Shown here one piece after another: positions 9,581 through 17,942 of a stretch of 46,046 bases of DNA. A model generated the notes under the pieces. The model was not told where the DNA came from. It worked only from the letters and a program-made list of their open reading frames with translations, and did not search any database. The DNA is taken from the NCBI GenBank assembly GCA_018066865.1, contig JAGPVT010000148.1:1-46046 (forward strand), given 5' to 3'. Source of the DNA: Marinobacter sp. (GTDB lineage Bacteria; Pseudomonadota; Gammaproteobacteria; Pseudomonadales; Oleiphilaceae). A program made the translations under genes and the position numbers. The first letter of the stretch is position 1; each line of letters begins with the position of its first letter.

Positions 9581-9943
9581 AGGTTATTAGATTTTCAGGA
9601 ATGGAATTAAACGGAAGTTGGGATGACAGGGGTGCCCCTGAACAGATTCATTGACTGGTTGTTAAAACAGGTGCTGGCCAGATGAAGCAACCGGCGTAGA
9701 CAAAATCCGGAATATAAATATTGAAGCCAGTAGAGTGGGTACAACCGTTCGTAGGGCAAGAGCGATAATCTGCTACCTTACCCGCCAATGTCAAGTGCAG
9801 GGGCCAAATAAACGTCAATCTTGCTCCCGGAAAGCCCGTCAGCAAGGCCCGGCGCCTCCCCCTGATGGGTTACTCCCTTCCATTCCCGGCCGCTGATGGG
9901 GATACTTACAGACAACATTTTTGTTATGTCCGGAGCGCCACCC
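9581..9943. other. Divergent intergenic region between rho and moaB
   Basis: This 363-bp region must hold the promoters for rho (-) and the moaB operon (+). Small open frames cross it but lack start signals and similarity, so I treat it as non-coding. The right half (about 9815-9912) looks structured and is listed separately. I see no convincing -35/-10 pair on either strand. Confidence 0.6.
9815..9912 (+). promoter_or_regulatory. Candidate structured leader, possibly molybdenum cofactor (Moco) RNA motif
   Basis: Upstream of moaB the plus strand has, in order, a stem CTTGCT/AGCAAG (9820-9825 with 9841-9846) enclosing CCCGGAAAGCCC, then GCGCCTCCC, then CTGATGGG. From memory, the Moco RNA motif that precedes molybdopterin genes in many proteobacteria has CCGGAA, GCCTCCC and GATGGG in this order, and the gene position fits. 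I have not confirmed the paired P1 stem. The same bases can also fold on the minus strand. A covariance-model search is needed, so confidence is low. Confidence 0.35.
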
Positions 9944-10516
9944 ATGAGCAGTGAACAAACCAACGAAATCAAACCTCTCAATATCGCGATTCTCACGATC
10001 TCCGATACCCGCGGGCCTGATGAAGACTCCTCCGGCCAGTTTCTTGAAGACAGCGTTGTGGAGGCCGGGCATCGATTAATTTCGCGGCGCATACTACCCG
10101 ATGATGTTTATCTGGTGCGCGCAGCAATATCATCCTGGATTGCAGAACCGGATGTTCATGTGGTTATCAGTACCGGCGGCACCGGTTTTTATGAGCGCGA
10201 CAGCACGCCGGAAGCCGTTGCACCGCTGCTGGACAAGACCATTGAAGGCTTTGGTGAGGAGTTCCGCCGCCAGTCAGCCTCGGAGATAGGGACATCCACT
10301 ATTCAGTCCAGAGCTTTCGGCGGCCTTGCCAATCATACGGCTATTTTCTGCCTGCCGGGCTCTACGGGAGCCTGTCGGACCGGCTGGAACGGCATTCTGA
10401 ACACCCAGCTCGACAGCCGTCACGGCCCCTGCAACTTCTCGGCCCTGGTTGGCCGCAAGCCGGAGCGCGCCGTTGAGCGCCTTCAGCAGGTTATTGGGAA
10501 ACGCGCTACACGCTAA
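9944..10516 (+). CDS. moaB: MoaB/MogA-type molybdopterin adenylyltransferase
   Basis: The protein (190 residues from the ATG at 9944, preceded by GGAG at 8-nt spacing) has the MoCF_biosynth fold. Visible motifs are [19 protein letters not shown], the [17 protein letters not shown] phosphate loop, [17 protein letters not shown] and a C-terminal GPCNFSAL segment. The family activates molybdopterin by adenylylation before molybdate insertion by MoeA. In-frame ATGs at 9926 and 9896 are alternatives. It heads the moaB-moeA-moaD-moaE run, all on the plus strand with small gaps. moaA and moaC, needed for the first step, are not in the window. Confidence 0.92.
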   Translation: MSSEQTNEIKPLNIAILTISDTRGPDEDSSGQFLEDSVVEAGHRLISRRILPDDVYLVRAAISSWIAEPDVHVVISTGGTGFYERDSTPEAVAPLLDKTIEGFGEEFRRQSASEIGTSTIQSRAFGGLANHTAIFCLPGSTGACRTGWNGILNTQLDSRHGPCNFSALVGRKPERAVERLQQVIGKRATR

Positions 10517-10538
10517 TTCTGAACACGGAGAGAAAACC

Positions 10539-11750
10539 ATGGCCGCCAATCTGACGCCGGTTGAAGAGGCTATTGACCACTTGCTGGGCAAAGCTCCGGC
10601 GATTACAGAAAATGAGCTTTTGCCGCTCACCGAGAGCTTGGGGCGGGTTCTGGCACAGGATTATCAGGTTCCAGCGGATGTACCGCCTGCGGATAACAGT
10701 GCCGTGGATGGCTACGCTTTGCACGCCGAGGATTACATTCCCGGCCAGGCACTATCGGTATCTGCCCGGATCCCGGCCGGCTCTGCTCCCAGCCCGCTAA
10801 AACCCGGTTCGGCTGCTCGTATCTTCACCGGCTCAGAGGTTCCGGCCGGTGCCAACACGGTCATCATGCAGGAACGGATTGAGGTTACGGAAGGCGGCAT
10901 ACTCATTAACACAGAGGTAAAGGCCGACCAGAATATCCGCAGGCGTGGGCAGGATCTTGCTCAGGGCAGTCTAGCCCTGAAAAAGGGTACGAAAATCCGG
11001 TCTCAGGAGATGGGCCTTCTTGCTTCCATGGGGGTAGCCGAGGTTGCGGTCGTGAAAAAGCTGCGGGTCGCGATTCTGTCAACCGGCGATGAGCTGGTCG
11101 ACCCCGGAAATCCGTTGGGGCCAGGCCAGATCTATAACACTAACCGCTTCACCCTGCTTGGCCTGCTAGCGGAAGCGGGTTGTGACGTGGTGCTGTGTGA
11201 AACTTTGCGGGACACTCGCTCTGTTACCCGGGAAACGCTGGAGCGTGCGGCGGCACAGGCGGATCTGATTATCACCAGCGGGGGTGTCTCCGTGGGGGAG
11301 GAAGATCACGTGCGGGCGGTGCTGGAAGAATCCGGCGAGCTTTCACTCTGGCGCATGGCAAGCAAGCCTGGTAAACCCTTGGCGTTTGGATCGATCAAGG
11401 GCACGCCGGTATTGGGCTTGCCCGGCAACCCGGCTGCGGTGCTGGTCACTTTTCTGATTGTGGGTATGCCTTACATACGCACCTGCCAGGGGCAGCTGCA
11501 GATTCACCCTGTAGGCCAACGGGTGCCCGCGACGTTTACGGTTACTTCACCCTCTGTGCGCAGGGAATTTGTCCGCGCGCGTACCGAGTCTATTAATGGC
11601 GACACACGGGTCAGCGCTTACCCGAATCAGAGTTCTGGCGTATTGAGTTCTGCCTGCTGGGCCGACGGCCTGGCAGTGATTCCAGAGCATGCCACGATTG
11701 CAGAAGGTGACCTGCTGACCTACTACCCATTCACTGAGTTACTGAGCTGA
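10539..11750 (+). CDS. moeA: MoeA, molybdopterin molybdenumtransferase
   Basis: MoeA inserts molybdate into adenylylated molybdopterin. The ATG at 10539 follows a GGAG about 8 nt upstream and gives 403 residues, matching the family; the open frame extends upstream without support. Motifs seen are VPADVPPADNSAVDGYAL (domain I/III), RIFTGSEVPAGANTVIMQE, GLLASMGVAEVAVVKK, the MoCF signature TSGGVSVGEEDHV and ASKPGKPLAFG followed by GLPGNPAAVLVTF. It starts 22 bp after moaB and ends 1 nt before moaD. Confidence 0.96.
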   Translation: MAANLTPVEEAIDHLLGKAPAITENELLPLTESLGRVLAQDYQVPADVPPADNSAVDGYALHAEDYIPGQALSVSARIPAGSAPSPLKPGSAARIFTGSEVPAGANTVIMQERIEVTEGGILINTEVKADQNIRRRGQDLAQGSLALKKGTKIRSQEMGLLASMGVAEVAVVKKLRVAILSTGDELVDPGNPLGPGQIYNTNRFTLLGLLAEAGCDVVLCETLRDTRSVTRETLERAAAQADLIITSGGVSVGEEDHVRAVLEESGELSLWRMASKPGKPLAFGSIKGTPVLGLPGNPAAVLVTFLIVGMPYIRTCQGQLQIHPVGQRVPATFTVTSPSVRREFVRARTESINGDTRVSAYPNQSSGVLSSACWADGLAVIPEHATIAEGDLLTYYPFTELLS

Positions 11751-11751
11751 T

Positions 11752-12012
11752 ATGACTAGCCAGATCCTGACCGTTCGTTTTTTTGCCCGGCTCCGGGAGG
11801 AGTTGGGTACGGAACAACTCACGCTGCCGGCAGACAAGGATCAGACCGCTGGTGATCTGCTTGCCGCTCTTGCCAGCCGCGGTGGCCCTTGGGCACAGCT
11901 GCAGGGCAGCCAACCGGTGATGATTGCGATCAATCAGGCTATGGCAAAGCCTGCCACGCCAGTGAAGGCTGGCGATGAAGTGGCATTTTTCCCGCCGGTA
12001 ACAGGGGGTTAA
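11752..12012 (+). CDS. moaD: MoaD, molybdopterin synthase small subunit
   Basis: This 86-residue ubiquitin-like sulphur carrier ends in the obligatory Gly-Gly (PPVTGG), the site of thiocarboxylation. It supplies sulphur to MoaE for conversion of cyclic pyranopterin monophosphate to molybdopterin. The N-terminal strand TVRFFARLREELG and the AGDEVAFFPPVTGG tail are typical. The ATG lies 1 nt past the moeA stop, and moaE begins 1 nt after its own stop, giving a coupled trio. Confidence 0.94.
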   Translation: MTSQILTVRFFARLREELGTEQLTLPADKDQTAGDLLAALASRGGPWAQLQGSQPVMIAINQAMAKPATPVKAGDEVAFFPPVTGG

Positions 12013-12013
12013 T

Positions 12014-12463
12014 ATGATCAGTATTCAGTCTGAGGATTTTGATTCGGGCGCTGAGTATGCGGCGTTGCGGGACAGCGGTGCCGGTACGGGGGCTATTGCT
12101 ACGTTTACTGGGCTGGTGCGGGATAGTGGCGATACGCAGGGCGTGTCGGGGTTGTTTTTGGAGCATTACCCGGGGATGACGGAGCAGGTGATTGCAGGAC
12201 TTATTGAGGAGGCTTCGCAGCGCTGGGATGTGCGTAAGGCGCGGGTGATTCATCGGGTTGGCAGGTTGTTGCTGCAGGAACAGATTGTTTTTGTGGGCGT
12301 TTGCAGTGCCCATCGGGGCGATGCGTTTGCGGCTTGCGAGTTCATTATGGATGCTTTGAAGACGTCTGCGCCGTTTTGGAAGAAGGAGCTTTCTGAAAGC
12401 GGGGAGCATTGGGTGGAGCAGAAGGCTTCTGATGTTGCCCGGGGTGATGCCTGGGAGAAATAG
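12014..12463 (+). CDS. moaE: MoaE, molybdopterin synthase catalytic subunit
   Basis: At 149 residues this has the normal length. Motifs are GAIATFTGLVRD, FLEHYPGMTE, RVIHRVGRLLLQEQIVFVGV, the SAHRGDAFAACEFIMD stretch with the conserved HR, and the catalytic-lysine region APFWKKE. It forms a heterotetramer with MoaD. The nucleotide sequence is noticeably richer in G and T than moeA just upstream (67% and 73% in two sampled 60-nt lines). The large hairpin copy 2 begins 22 nt after its stop. Confidence 0.95.
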   Translation: MISIQSEDFDSGAEYAALRDSGAGTGAIATFTGLVRDSGDTQGVSGLFLEHYPGMTEQVIAGLIEEASQRWDVRKARVIHRVGRLLLQEQIVFVGVCSAHRGDAFAACEFIMDALKTSAPFWKKELSESGEHWVEQKASDVARGDAWEK

Positions 12464-12484
12464 ATTTAGTGCTTGCCGATCGGT

Positions 12485-12591
12485 CTTTGGCGCGGGCCGT
12501 CTTGCCGAAAAACGCTGTGGATACGTCCGTGTACGCTTGGCTCCGCCATCCATGGCTCCGCACATTTTCGGCAAGACGGCCCGCGCCAAAG
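12485..12591. repeat. Large hairpin repeat, copy 2 (27-bp perfect stem, 53-nt loop)
   Basis: Arms 12485-12511 and 12565-12591 are perfect reverse complements (27 of 27) and enclose a 53-nt loop (12512-12564). The arms begin CTTTGGCGCGGGCCGTC and share no sequence with the arms of copy 1. The loop, read on the minus strand, aligns gap-free with the copy 1 loop at 34 of 53 positions; both contain GCCA-GGATGGC at the same offset and end GCGT. It fills the gap between convergent moaE and mobA and may act as a two-way terminator, though no T-tract follows. Confidence 0.88.
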
Positions 12592-12622
12592 CCCTAGTAT
12601 GAGCCCATGCTTCAACAACTTT

Positions 12623-13213
12623 CTAGCTCATCAAATCTTCTGGTCGATTTCTGTTTTTGAACGCTTCTGCGGCATCTGGGCAATCCAGTGTTTTTGCGCC
12701 AGCGGTTTCAGCGAATACCATAACCCTTCGGTTGTCGTCTCGTAGCTGGGTTTCCAGCAGGTTTGCGAGTGAAACCGGGTATATGCCGTGCAAGGGGTGA
12801 GATCTTCCATTGCATTGGGCGGTAACGGGTAAATCGGGCTTTTGGCGCCAGGCGATTAGCAAGCGTTCAAATACTTCCAGCTGGATGCCAGGGGTGTCGC
12901 AGGGGCAGACGAGTACGGCGTCAAACCCGCGCTTTCGGGCTTCGGTCATGCCTGCGAGCAAACCAGCGAGTGGGCCCTGGCCTTTGAAGTCGGGGGAGTC
13001 TTGCAGTACGTCGCCGAGTTGGCGGTAGTCTTCAAGGGAGCGGTTGGCGCTGATGAGAACCGGGGCAGCAACAGCGTTCAGGGCTTCGGCTACCCAATGG
13101 GCCATTGGGCGATCGCGCCAGTGCATCAGGCCTTTGTCTTTGCCGTTCATGCGGATTCCGGCGCCGCCAGCGAGCAGCAGGGCGCAGGCTTTTTTTGGGG
13201 CTATTTCGGTCAT
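12623..13213 (-). CDS. mobA: MobA, molybdenum cofactor guanylyltransferase
   Basis: MobA attaches GMP to molybdopterin to make the bis-MGD cofactor used by DMSO-reductase-family enzymes. The N-terminal nucleotide-binding loop reads LLLAGGAGIRMNGKDKGL; the usual LAGGxxxRMGGxDKGL has Gly where this has Asn. DAVLVCPCDTPGIQ and NGRSHPLHGIYP are also typical. At 196 residues it is the normal length. It is transcribed toward moaE and lies just downstream of trxA on the same strand, separated by a terminator hairpin. Confidence 0.93.
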   Translation of the reverse strand: MTEIAPKKACALLLAGGAGIRMNGKDKGLMHWRDRPMAHWVAEALNAVAAPVLISANRSLEDYRQLGDVLQDSPDFKGQGPLAGLLAGMTEARKRGFDAVLVCPCDTPGIQLEVFERLLIAWRQKPDLPVTAQCNGRSHPLHGIYPVSLANLLETQLRDDNRRVMVFAETAGAKTLDCPDAAEAFKNRNRPEDLMS

Positions 13214-13231
13214 GTTTAGTCCAAGCTATAA

Positions 13232-13266
13232 AAAACCGCCCAAGAGCTTGGCCCAGGGGCGGTTTT
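13232..13266 (-). terminator. Intrinsic terminator after trxA
   Basis: A 10-bp perfect stem, AAAACCGCCC (13232-13241) and GGGCGGTTTT (13257-13266), encloses a 15-nt loop. Read on the minus strand the stem is followed by a T-rich run (TTTTTTATAG). It begins 19 nt after the trxA stop and lies just before the mobA start, insulating the two genes. Confidence 0.85.
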
Positions 13267-13284
13267 CAGGCAGTCAGGATGCAA

Positions 13285-13611
13285 TCAGAGATTGCTGTCC
13301 AGAAATGCCGCGAGCTGGGATTTGGACAGTGCGCCCACTTTGGTGGCGTCGACGTTGCCGTTCTTGAACAGCATCAGGGTCGGGATACCACGAATGTTGA
13401 ACTTGGGCGGTGTCTGCTCGTTTTCGTCGATGTTGAGTTTGCAGACTTTCAGCTTGCCATCGTATTCGTCGGCAATTTCCTCAAGTACGGGCGCAATCAT
13501 TTTGCAGGGACCACACCACTCCGCCCAGTAATCTACCAGCACGGGCACGTCAGACTGAAGTACGTCCTGTTCGAAGGATGCATCCGTTACATTTACGATA
13601 TTTCCGCTCAT
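13285..13611 (-). CDS. trxA: Thioredoxin 1
   Basis: This 108-residue protein has the classical thioredoxin active site WCGPC (Cys33, Cys36), the buried Asp in [13 protein letters not shown], and the cis-Pro loop [13 protein letters not shown]. It is a general cytosolic disulphide reductase. The ATG is preceded by AGGAAA. It is divergent from ppx, an arrangement shared with Pseudomonas (from memory). There and in E. coli trxA is followed directly by rho; here the molybdenum cofactor block intervenes. Confidence 0.98.
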   Translation of the reverse strand: MSGNIVNVTDASFEQDVLQSDVPVLVDYWAEWCGPCKMIAPVLEEIADEYDGKLKVCKLNIDENEQTPPKFNIRGIPTLMLFKNGNVDATKVGALSKSQLAAFLDSNL

Positions 13612-13821
13612 TTCATTTTCCTGATTAGTGCTTTGGTTACTACTTTACGCGATTGATCCCGCCTGTGTGAAGCAGTAGATCCACCAGCTTGTATCGGCGA
13701 TCTTCTGAGCCCGATCAATTCGGCCCTCATTCTGCTGCAGTCAAACCCGGGCACCTACTGACAGGTCCTGCGGTTATCGCTTATAGTACGCGCACGCTCT
13801 TACCACAGGATTCCGATCGCC

Positions 13822-15348
13822 GTGACGGCCACCTCTTCTGCCGAAAATGCCCCTGCTCCACCGGATATGCTGGCAGCCATTGATATGGGCTTAAACAGTT
13901 TTCATATGGTTGTGGCGCGACTGGTGCACGGCGAAATTCGCACCATGGAAAAAATGGGCGAAAAGGTGCAGCTCGGCGATGGTCTTGATTCCGACAACTG
14001 CCTGACCGAAGAGGCCCAGGAGCGCGGGCTTGACTGCTTGCGCCGTTTTGCCCAGCGCCTTAACGGCACGCCACCGGAGGGTGTCCAGATTGTGGGCACC
14101 AACGCCCTGAGGGTCGCGCGCAATGCCAGCCAGTTCATAGCCAGAGCGGAGGAAGTCCTGGGCTACCCGGTGGAGGTCATTGCCGGGCGCGAGGAAGCGC
14201 GTCTGATCTACCTGGGCGTTTCGCACACTTTGTCTGATGATGCAGGGCGCCGTCTGGTAATCGATATCGGTGGCGGCAGTACGGAGTTGATTATCGGCCA
14301 ACGCTTTGAGCCTCAGGAGCTCGAGAGCCTACACATGGGCTGCGTCTCTTTCCGGAACCGGTATTTTTCTGATGGCCGGATTACCCGCAAACAGATGGAC
14401 AATGCGATTACTCACGCGGAGCAGGAGCTCCTGAGTATCCGCAAGCGTTTTCGGTCGGTAGGCTGGCAAAGTGCCGTCGGCGCGTCTGGCTCAATCAAGG
14501 CCATAAGCATTGTGCTGGCGACACTAAAGATAACCGATGGCACCATTTCCTGGAGTGCCATGGAAGAGTTGCGCCGACGGCTGGTGGATATGGGCAGTGT
14601 GGAGAAGTTGGGCGAGCTGGGAATACGACCGGATCGACAGAATATTTTCCCGGCCGGTTTCGCCATCCTTATGGGAGCCTTTCAGTCCCTGAACATACAG
14701 GATATGACCTTCGCCGATGGCGCACTCAGGGAAGGCCTTCTGTATGGCATTGCCGGGCGGATTCAACATGAGGATGTGCGTGAACGCAGTATCTCGGCGC
14801 TTCAGGAGCGGTACCACGCAGATCAGAGTCAGGGCACTACAGTTGAGGCAACTGCGATTGCAGCGTGGGAACAGATTGCCGCCGCCTGGGGCCTCGATAC
14901 GGTTCACGATGAAGAGGTTTTGCGCTGGGCTTGCCAGTTGCACGAAATTGGCCTGACCATTTCGCACAGCCAGTATCACAAGCACGGAGCCTACCTGTTG
15001 CGCTATTCCGACATGGCCGGTTTTACCCAACAGGCCCAACAGGAACTGGCAATCCTGGTACGGGGCCATCGGCGCAAATTCACTGCGTCGATCTTTGATG
15101 GCGTCGATCCCGGTGATCTGAAACGTTTGCGACACCTCTGCATACTGGTGCGCCTTGCCGTGCTGATCCAGCACTCCCGCAACCTGGAACCGCCACCGGC
15201 CTTCACGCTTCAGCCACGGGAAAATGGCCTTTTACTGATCTTTCCGGAAGGTTGGTTCGATGAGCGCCCGCTGACGTTTGCAGATTTGAGGAACGAGCAG
15301 GATTATCTGGCCAAGCAAGACTTTGTACTTGAGCTAGCGGGAGGCTGA
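13822..15348 (+). CDS. ppx: Exopolyphosphatase (Ppx/GppA family)
   Basis: Ppx releases phosphate from polyphosphate ends. The 508 residues match the long Ppx/GppA form with an HD-like C-terminal region. Motifs of the actin-like ATPase fold are AAIDMGLNSFHMVVARLVHG, VQIVGTNALRVARN, IAGREEARLIYLG and VIDIGGGSTELIIG. The C-terminal part includes WACQLHEIGLTISHSQYHKHGAYLL, with the histidines typical of the helical domain. The start is GTG at 13822; an ATG at 13867 (MLAAIDMG) is an alternative that would shorten the N-terminus by 15 residues. Confidence 0.95.
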   Translation: MTATSSAENAPAPPDMLAAIDMGLNSFHMVVARLVHGEIRTMEKMGEKVQLGDGLDSDNCLTEEAQERGLDCLRRFAQRLNGTPPEGVQIVGTNALRVARNASQFIARAEEVLGYPVEVIAGREEARLIYLGVSHTLSDDAGRRLVIDIGGGSTELIIGQRFEPQELESLHMGCVSFRNRYFSDGRITRKQMDNAITHAEQELLSIRKRFRSVGWQSAVGASGSIKAISIVLATLKITDGTISWSAMEELRRRLVDMGSVEKLGELGIRPDRQNIFPAGFAILMGAFQSLNIQDMTFADGALREGLLYGIAGRIQHEDVRERSISALQERYHADQSQGTTVEATAIAAWEQIAAAWGLDTVHDEEVLRWACQLHEIGLTISHSQYHKHGAYLLRYSDMAGFTQQAQQELAILVRGHRRKFTASIFDGVDPGDLKRLRHLCILVRLAVLIQHSRNLEPPPAFTLQPRENGLLLIFPEGWFDERPLTFADLRNEQDYLAKQDFVLELAGG

Positions 15349-15352
15349 AAGG

Positions 15353-17338
15353 CTAGCTAGCCAGTTCCTCTTCCATCGTTTCTACCGTTTCGCTGACATC
15401 GAGCCATTCCGCTTCGGTGTCCTCGAGTCGGGCTTTGGCATCTGCCTGCTTGCCCAGTAACTCCTTTAACCGGTTTTTTGATTCATCACCATAGATACCT
15501 GGGTCGGCAAGCTCCGATTCCAGGCTACTCAGTGTTTCGTGCAGCGATTCCATCTGCTTCTCCAGCACTGTCTGTCGCTTTCGATAGGGACTCAGCTTCT
15601 GCCGGAGTGCCGCTTCCGCGCGCTTCCGCGCTTTTCGATCCTCCGCGCTTTCTCCAATACCCGCGCCAGCGTCTGATTCTGTAGCGGCGCTACTGTTATC
15701 GGCATTCCCGGCTCCCGCGGCTTGGCGCTTCGGCGCTTCGATATCGTCTTTGCGACGGTCTGCCAGCCAGCGCTCGTAGTCTTCCAGGTCGCCCTGGTAT
15801 TCCACAACGCGGCCGTCATTGACCAACCAGAATTCATCAACGGTATTACGCAACAGGTGTCTGTCGTGAGACACCACCACAATGGCGCCTTCGAAATTCT
15901 GCAGCGCCATGGTCAGTGCCTGGCGCATTTCCAGATCCAGGTGGTTAGTCGGCTCATCCAGAAGAAGCAGGTTCGGCTTTTGCCAGGCGATCACAGCCAA
16001 CGCAACGCGAGCCTTTTCGCCACCTGAAAAAGATCGGATGGGGCTCAAAGCTTCATCGCCATGAAAATCGAAGCCGCCCAGAAAGTTCCGAACGCTCTGT
16101 TCCGACGCCCGGGGCGACAACCTTTGCAGGTGCAGGAAGGGGCTGGCGTCAAGATCCAGGGATTCCAGCTGATGCTGAGCAAAGTAGCCTATCGCCAGGT
16201 GATCTCCACATGTCCGCTCCCCGGATAGCAGCGTGCTTGTCGCCCCCTCGTCACCCTGCCCCAGCAATGCATCCATCAAGGTGGATTTGCCGGCCCCATT
16301 CGGGCCGAGCAAGCCAATTCGACTGCCAGGCAGCAGGGTCAGGTTAATGTTGTTGAGAATAACGCTCTCACCATGTCCTGCCTGCCCGTGCCGTATTGAA
16401 AGCAGGGGATTGGAGACTTTGTCTGCCATCGGGAATTCAAAGCTGAACGGCGAATCAATGTGCGCGGGGGCAATCTTTTCCATCCGCTCCAGTGATTTCA
16501 CCCGGCTCTGAGCCTGGCGGGCTTTGGTAGCTTGTGCTTTGAAGCGATCAATAAAGCGCTGGATTTCCACAATTCTCGCTTGCTGCCGCTCGAAACCTGC
16601 CTGCTGTTGCGCAAGCCGCTCGCTGCGCTGGCCTTCAAACGCTGAGTAGTTACCCGTATACAACTCCAGCTTCTGACGATCAAAATGAACCACATGGGTA
16701 GCAACCCGGTCCATGAAATCCCGATCATGAGAAATAAACAGCAGGGTACCGTCGTAGCGGCGCAACCAGTTCTCCAGCCACAGGCACGCGTCCAGATCCA
16801 GGTGGTTGGTGGGCTCATCGAGCAATAAAAGATCTGAAGGCCGCATCAGCGCCTGGGCAAGGTTCAGCCGGATACGCCAGCCACCTGAAAATGCCGATAC
16901 TGGCCGGCTTGCATCGCCATTCTGAAACCCGAGGCCTCGCAGAAGGGACTCTGCACGTCTGGCCGCAGACCAGGCCTCGTGCACGTCCAGCTCGCCGTGT
17001 ATGTGCGCAACTGCATTGTCATCACCCCGGGCTTCAGCGTGTTGAAGTTCCCGCTCCAGCCGTCGCAAATCAAGATCGCCGTCGAGAACGAAGTCTCTGG
17101 CGCTTCGCTCTGTCGCCTTAACTTCCTGCGCCATATGAGCAATGCGGCAACCGCCGGGAAGTGACACACTGCCCTGCTCTGGCGCCAACTGGCCCAGCAA
17201 TAACTGAAAGAGACTCGACTTGCCGGCACCATTAGCACCTACAATCGCAACACGCTGGCCGGATTGCACTGTCAGAGCGACGGAATCTAGCAACCAAACG
17301 CCACCCCGTTGTAAACTGAGATCGGTTATCGTTAACAT
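15353..17338 (-). CDS. ABC-F family ATPase (YheS-like)
   Basis: This 661-residue protein has two ABC ATPase domains in tandem and no membrane segment. Walker A motifs are GANGAGKSS and GPNGAGKST, signatures are FSGGWRIRLNLAQ and FSGGEKARVALA, and Walker B motifs are LLLLDEPTNHLDL (twice). Between them lies the ABC-F linker, rich in Gln and Arg (about residues 235-305), and a charged coiled coil forms the C-terminus. ABC-F proteins act on ribosomes rather than as transporters. The layout is nearest to E. coli YheS. The gene converges on ppx, with only 4 nt between the stops. Confidence 0.93.
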   Translation of the reverse strand: MLTITDLSLQRGGVWLLDSVALTVQSGQRVAIVGANGAGKSSLFQLLLGQLAPEQGSVSLPGGCRIAHMAQEVKATERSARDFVLDGDLDLRRLERELQHAEARGDDNAVAHIHGELDVHEAWSAARRAESLLRGLGFQNGDASRPVSAFSGGWRIRLNLAQALMRPSDLLLLDEPTNHLDLDACLWLENWLRRYDGTLLFISHDRDFMDRVATHVVHFDRQKLELYTGNYSAFEGQRSERLAQQQAGFERQQARIVEIQRFIDRFKAQATKARQAQSRVKSLERMEKIAPAHIDSPFSFEFPMADKVSNPLLSIRHGQAGHGESVILNNINLTLLPGSRIGLLGPNGAGKSTLMDALLGQGDEGATSTLLSGERTCGDHLAIGYFAQHQLESLDLDASPFLHLQRLSPRASEQSVRNFLGGFDFHGDEALSPIRSFSGGEKARVALAVIAWQKPNLLLLDEPTNHLDLEMRQALTMALQNFEGAIVVVSHDRHLLRNTVDEFWLVNDGRVVEYQGDLEDYERWLADRRKDDIEAPKRQAAGAGNADNSSAATESDAGAGIGESAEDRKARKRAEAALRQKLSPYRKRQTVLEKQMESLHETLSSLESELADPGIYGDESKNRLKELLGKQADAKARLEDTEAEWLDVSETVETMEEELAS

Positions 17339-17384
17339 GATGTCATATAATCAACGTAGAATAGTCAGGGATGGTTCAGCGCTT

Positions 17385-17942
17385 ATGCCGCTCAGCTCGG
17401 AAGCCAGCCCGAATTTATCTTTAAAAGCCATGGAGCTGCCGGAAAATCTCGAACCGGACAATCCGCTCTGGCGGTTTGCGCTGACATTCTGGCAGCTCTC
17501 GACGGCGCAGGAAACCTGCTTGGCTCTTCAGAATGAGGGCTGGAGCGTAACACGAATTTTATGCGCCGGATGGCTGGCACTGAACGGCAGCGCGTACACA
17601 GGAATCGAGGACGCTACGGTAACAGAGTGGCGCGACCGTGTAACCGGCAGCTTGCGCACCATTCGCACCTCAGTGCCGAAGGCGCAAGCTTCATACAAGG
17701 CTTTGCGCACAAACCTCGCCAGCCTTGAACTGGAATCCGAGCGCATCGAGCTGGCTTTGGCTTGGCGGACTTTAACAGTGCTCAACCCGGAATCGAGCAA
17801 TATGCAGGAACGTGAGAAGTTAATTCGACACAATCTCGCTGCAGCAGCACCGGTATCCGGCATGACTATGATTACACGACCGCTTCTGAGCACACTCAGT
17901 GATACGCTCATCACCTTCCATCAAGGAGACACACAGCCATGA
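17385..17942 (+). CDS. Conserved TIGR02444-family protein of unknown function
   Basis: I recognise the family from NPLWRFALTFWQLSTAQETCLALQ-type N-termini followed by CAGWLALNG, which marks a small proteobacterial family of unknown role. I chose the ATG at 17385 (185 residues), which has a weak AGGGATGG upstream; the next ATG at 17430 would give 170 residues and starts right at the conserved block. ATGs at 17337/17340 overlap the start of the divergent ABC-F gene and are less likely. It overlaps the next gene by 4 bp. No membrane segment or catalytic motif is evident. Confidence 0.75.
   Translation: MPLSSEASPNLSLKAMELPENLEPDNPLWRFALTFWQLSTAQETCLALQNEGWSVTRILCAGWLALNGSAYTGIEDATVTEWRDRVTGSLRTIRTSVPKAQASYKALRTNLASLELESERIELALAWRTLTVLNPESSNMQEREKLIRHNLAAAAPVSGMTMITRPLLSTLSDTLITFHQGDTQP

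Noticed and set aside
8417..9610. A 397-codon open frame on the plus strand opposite rho
   Set aside because: It lies entirely antisense to an intact rho gene, has no recognisable domain and reflects the codon bias of rho read backwards.
9830..9912. yybP-ykoY-type manganese riboswitch on the minus strand
   Set aside because: Only short pieces (GGGAGTAACC, GAGCAAGA) resemble it, the expected pairing is not clear, and the downstream gene would be rho.
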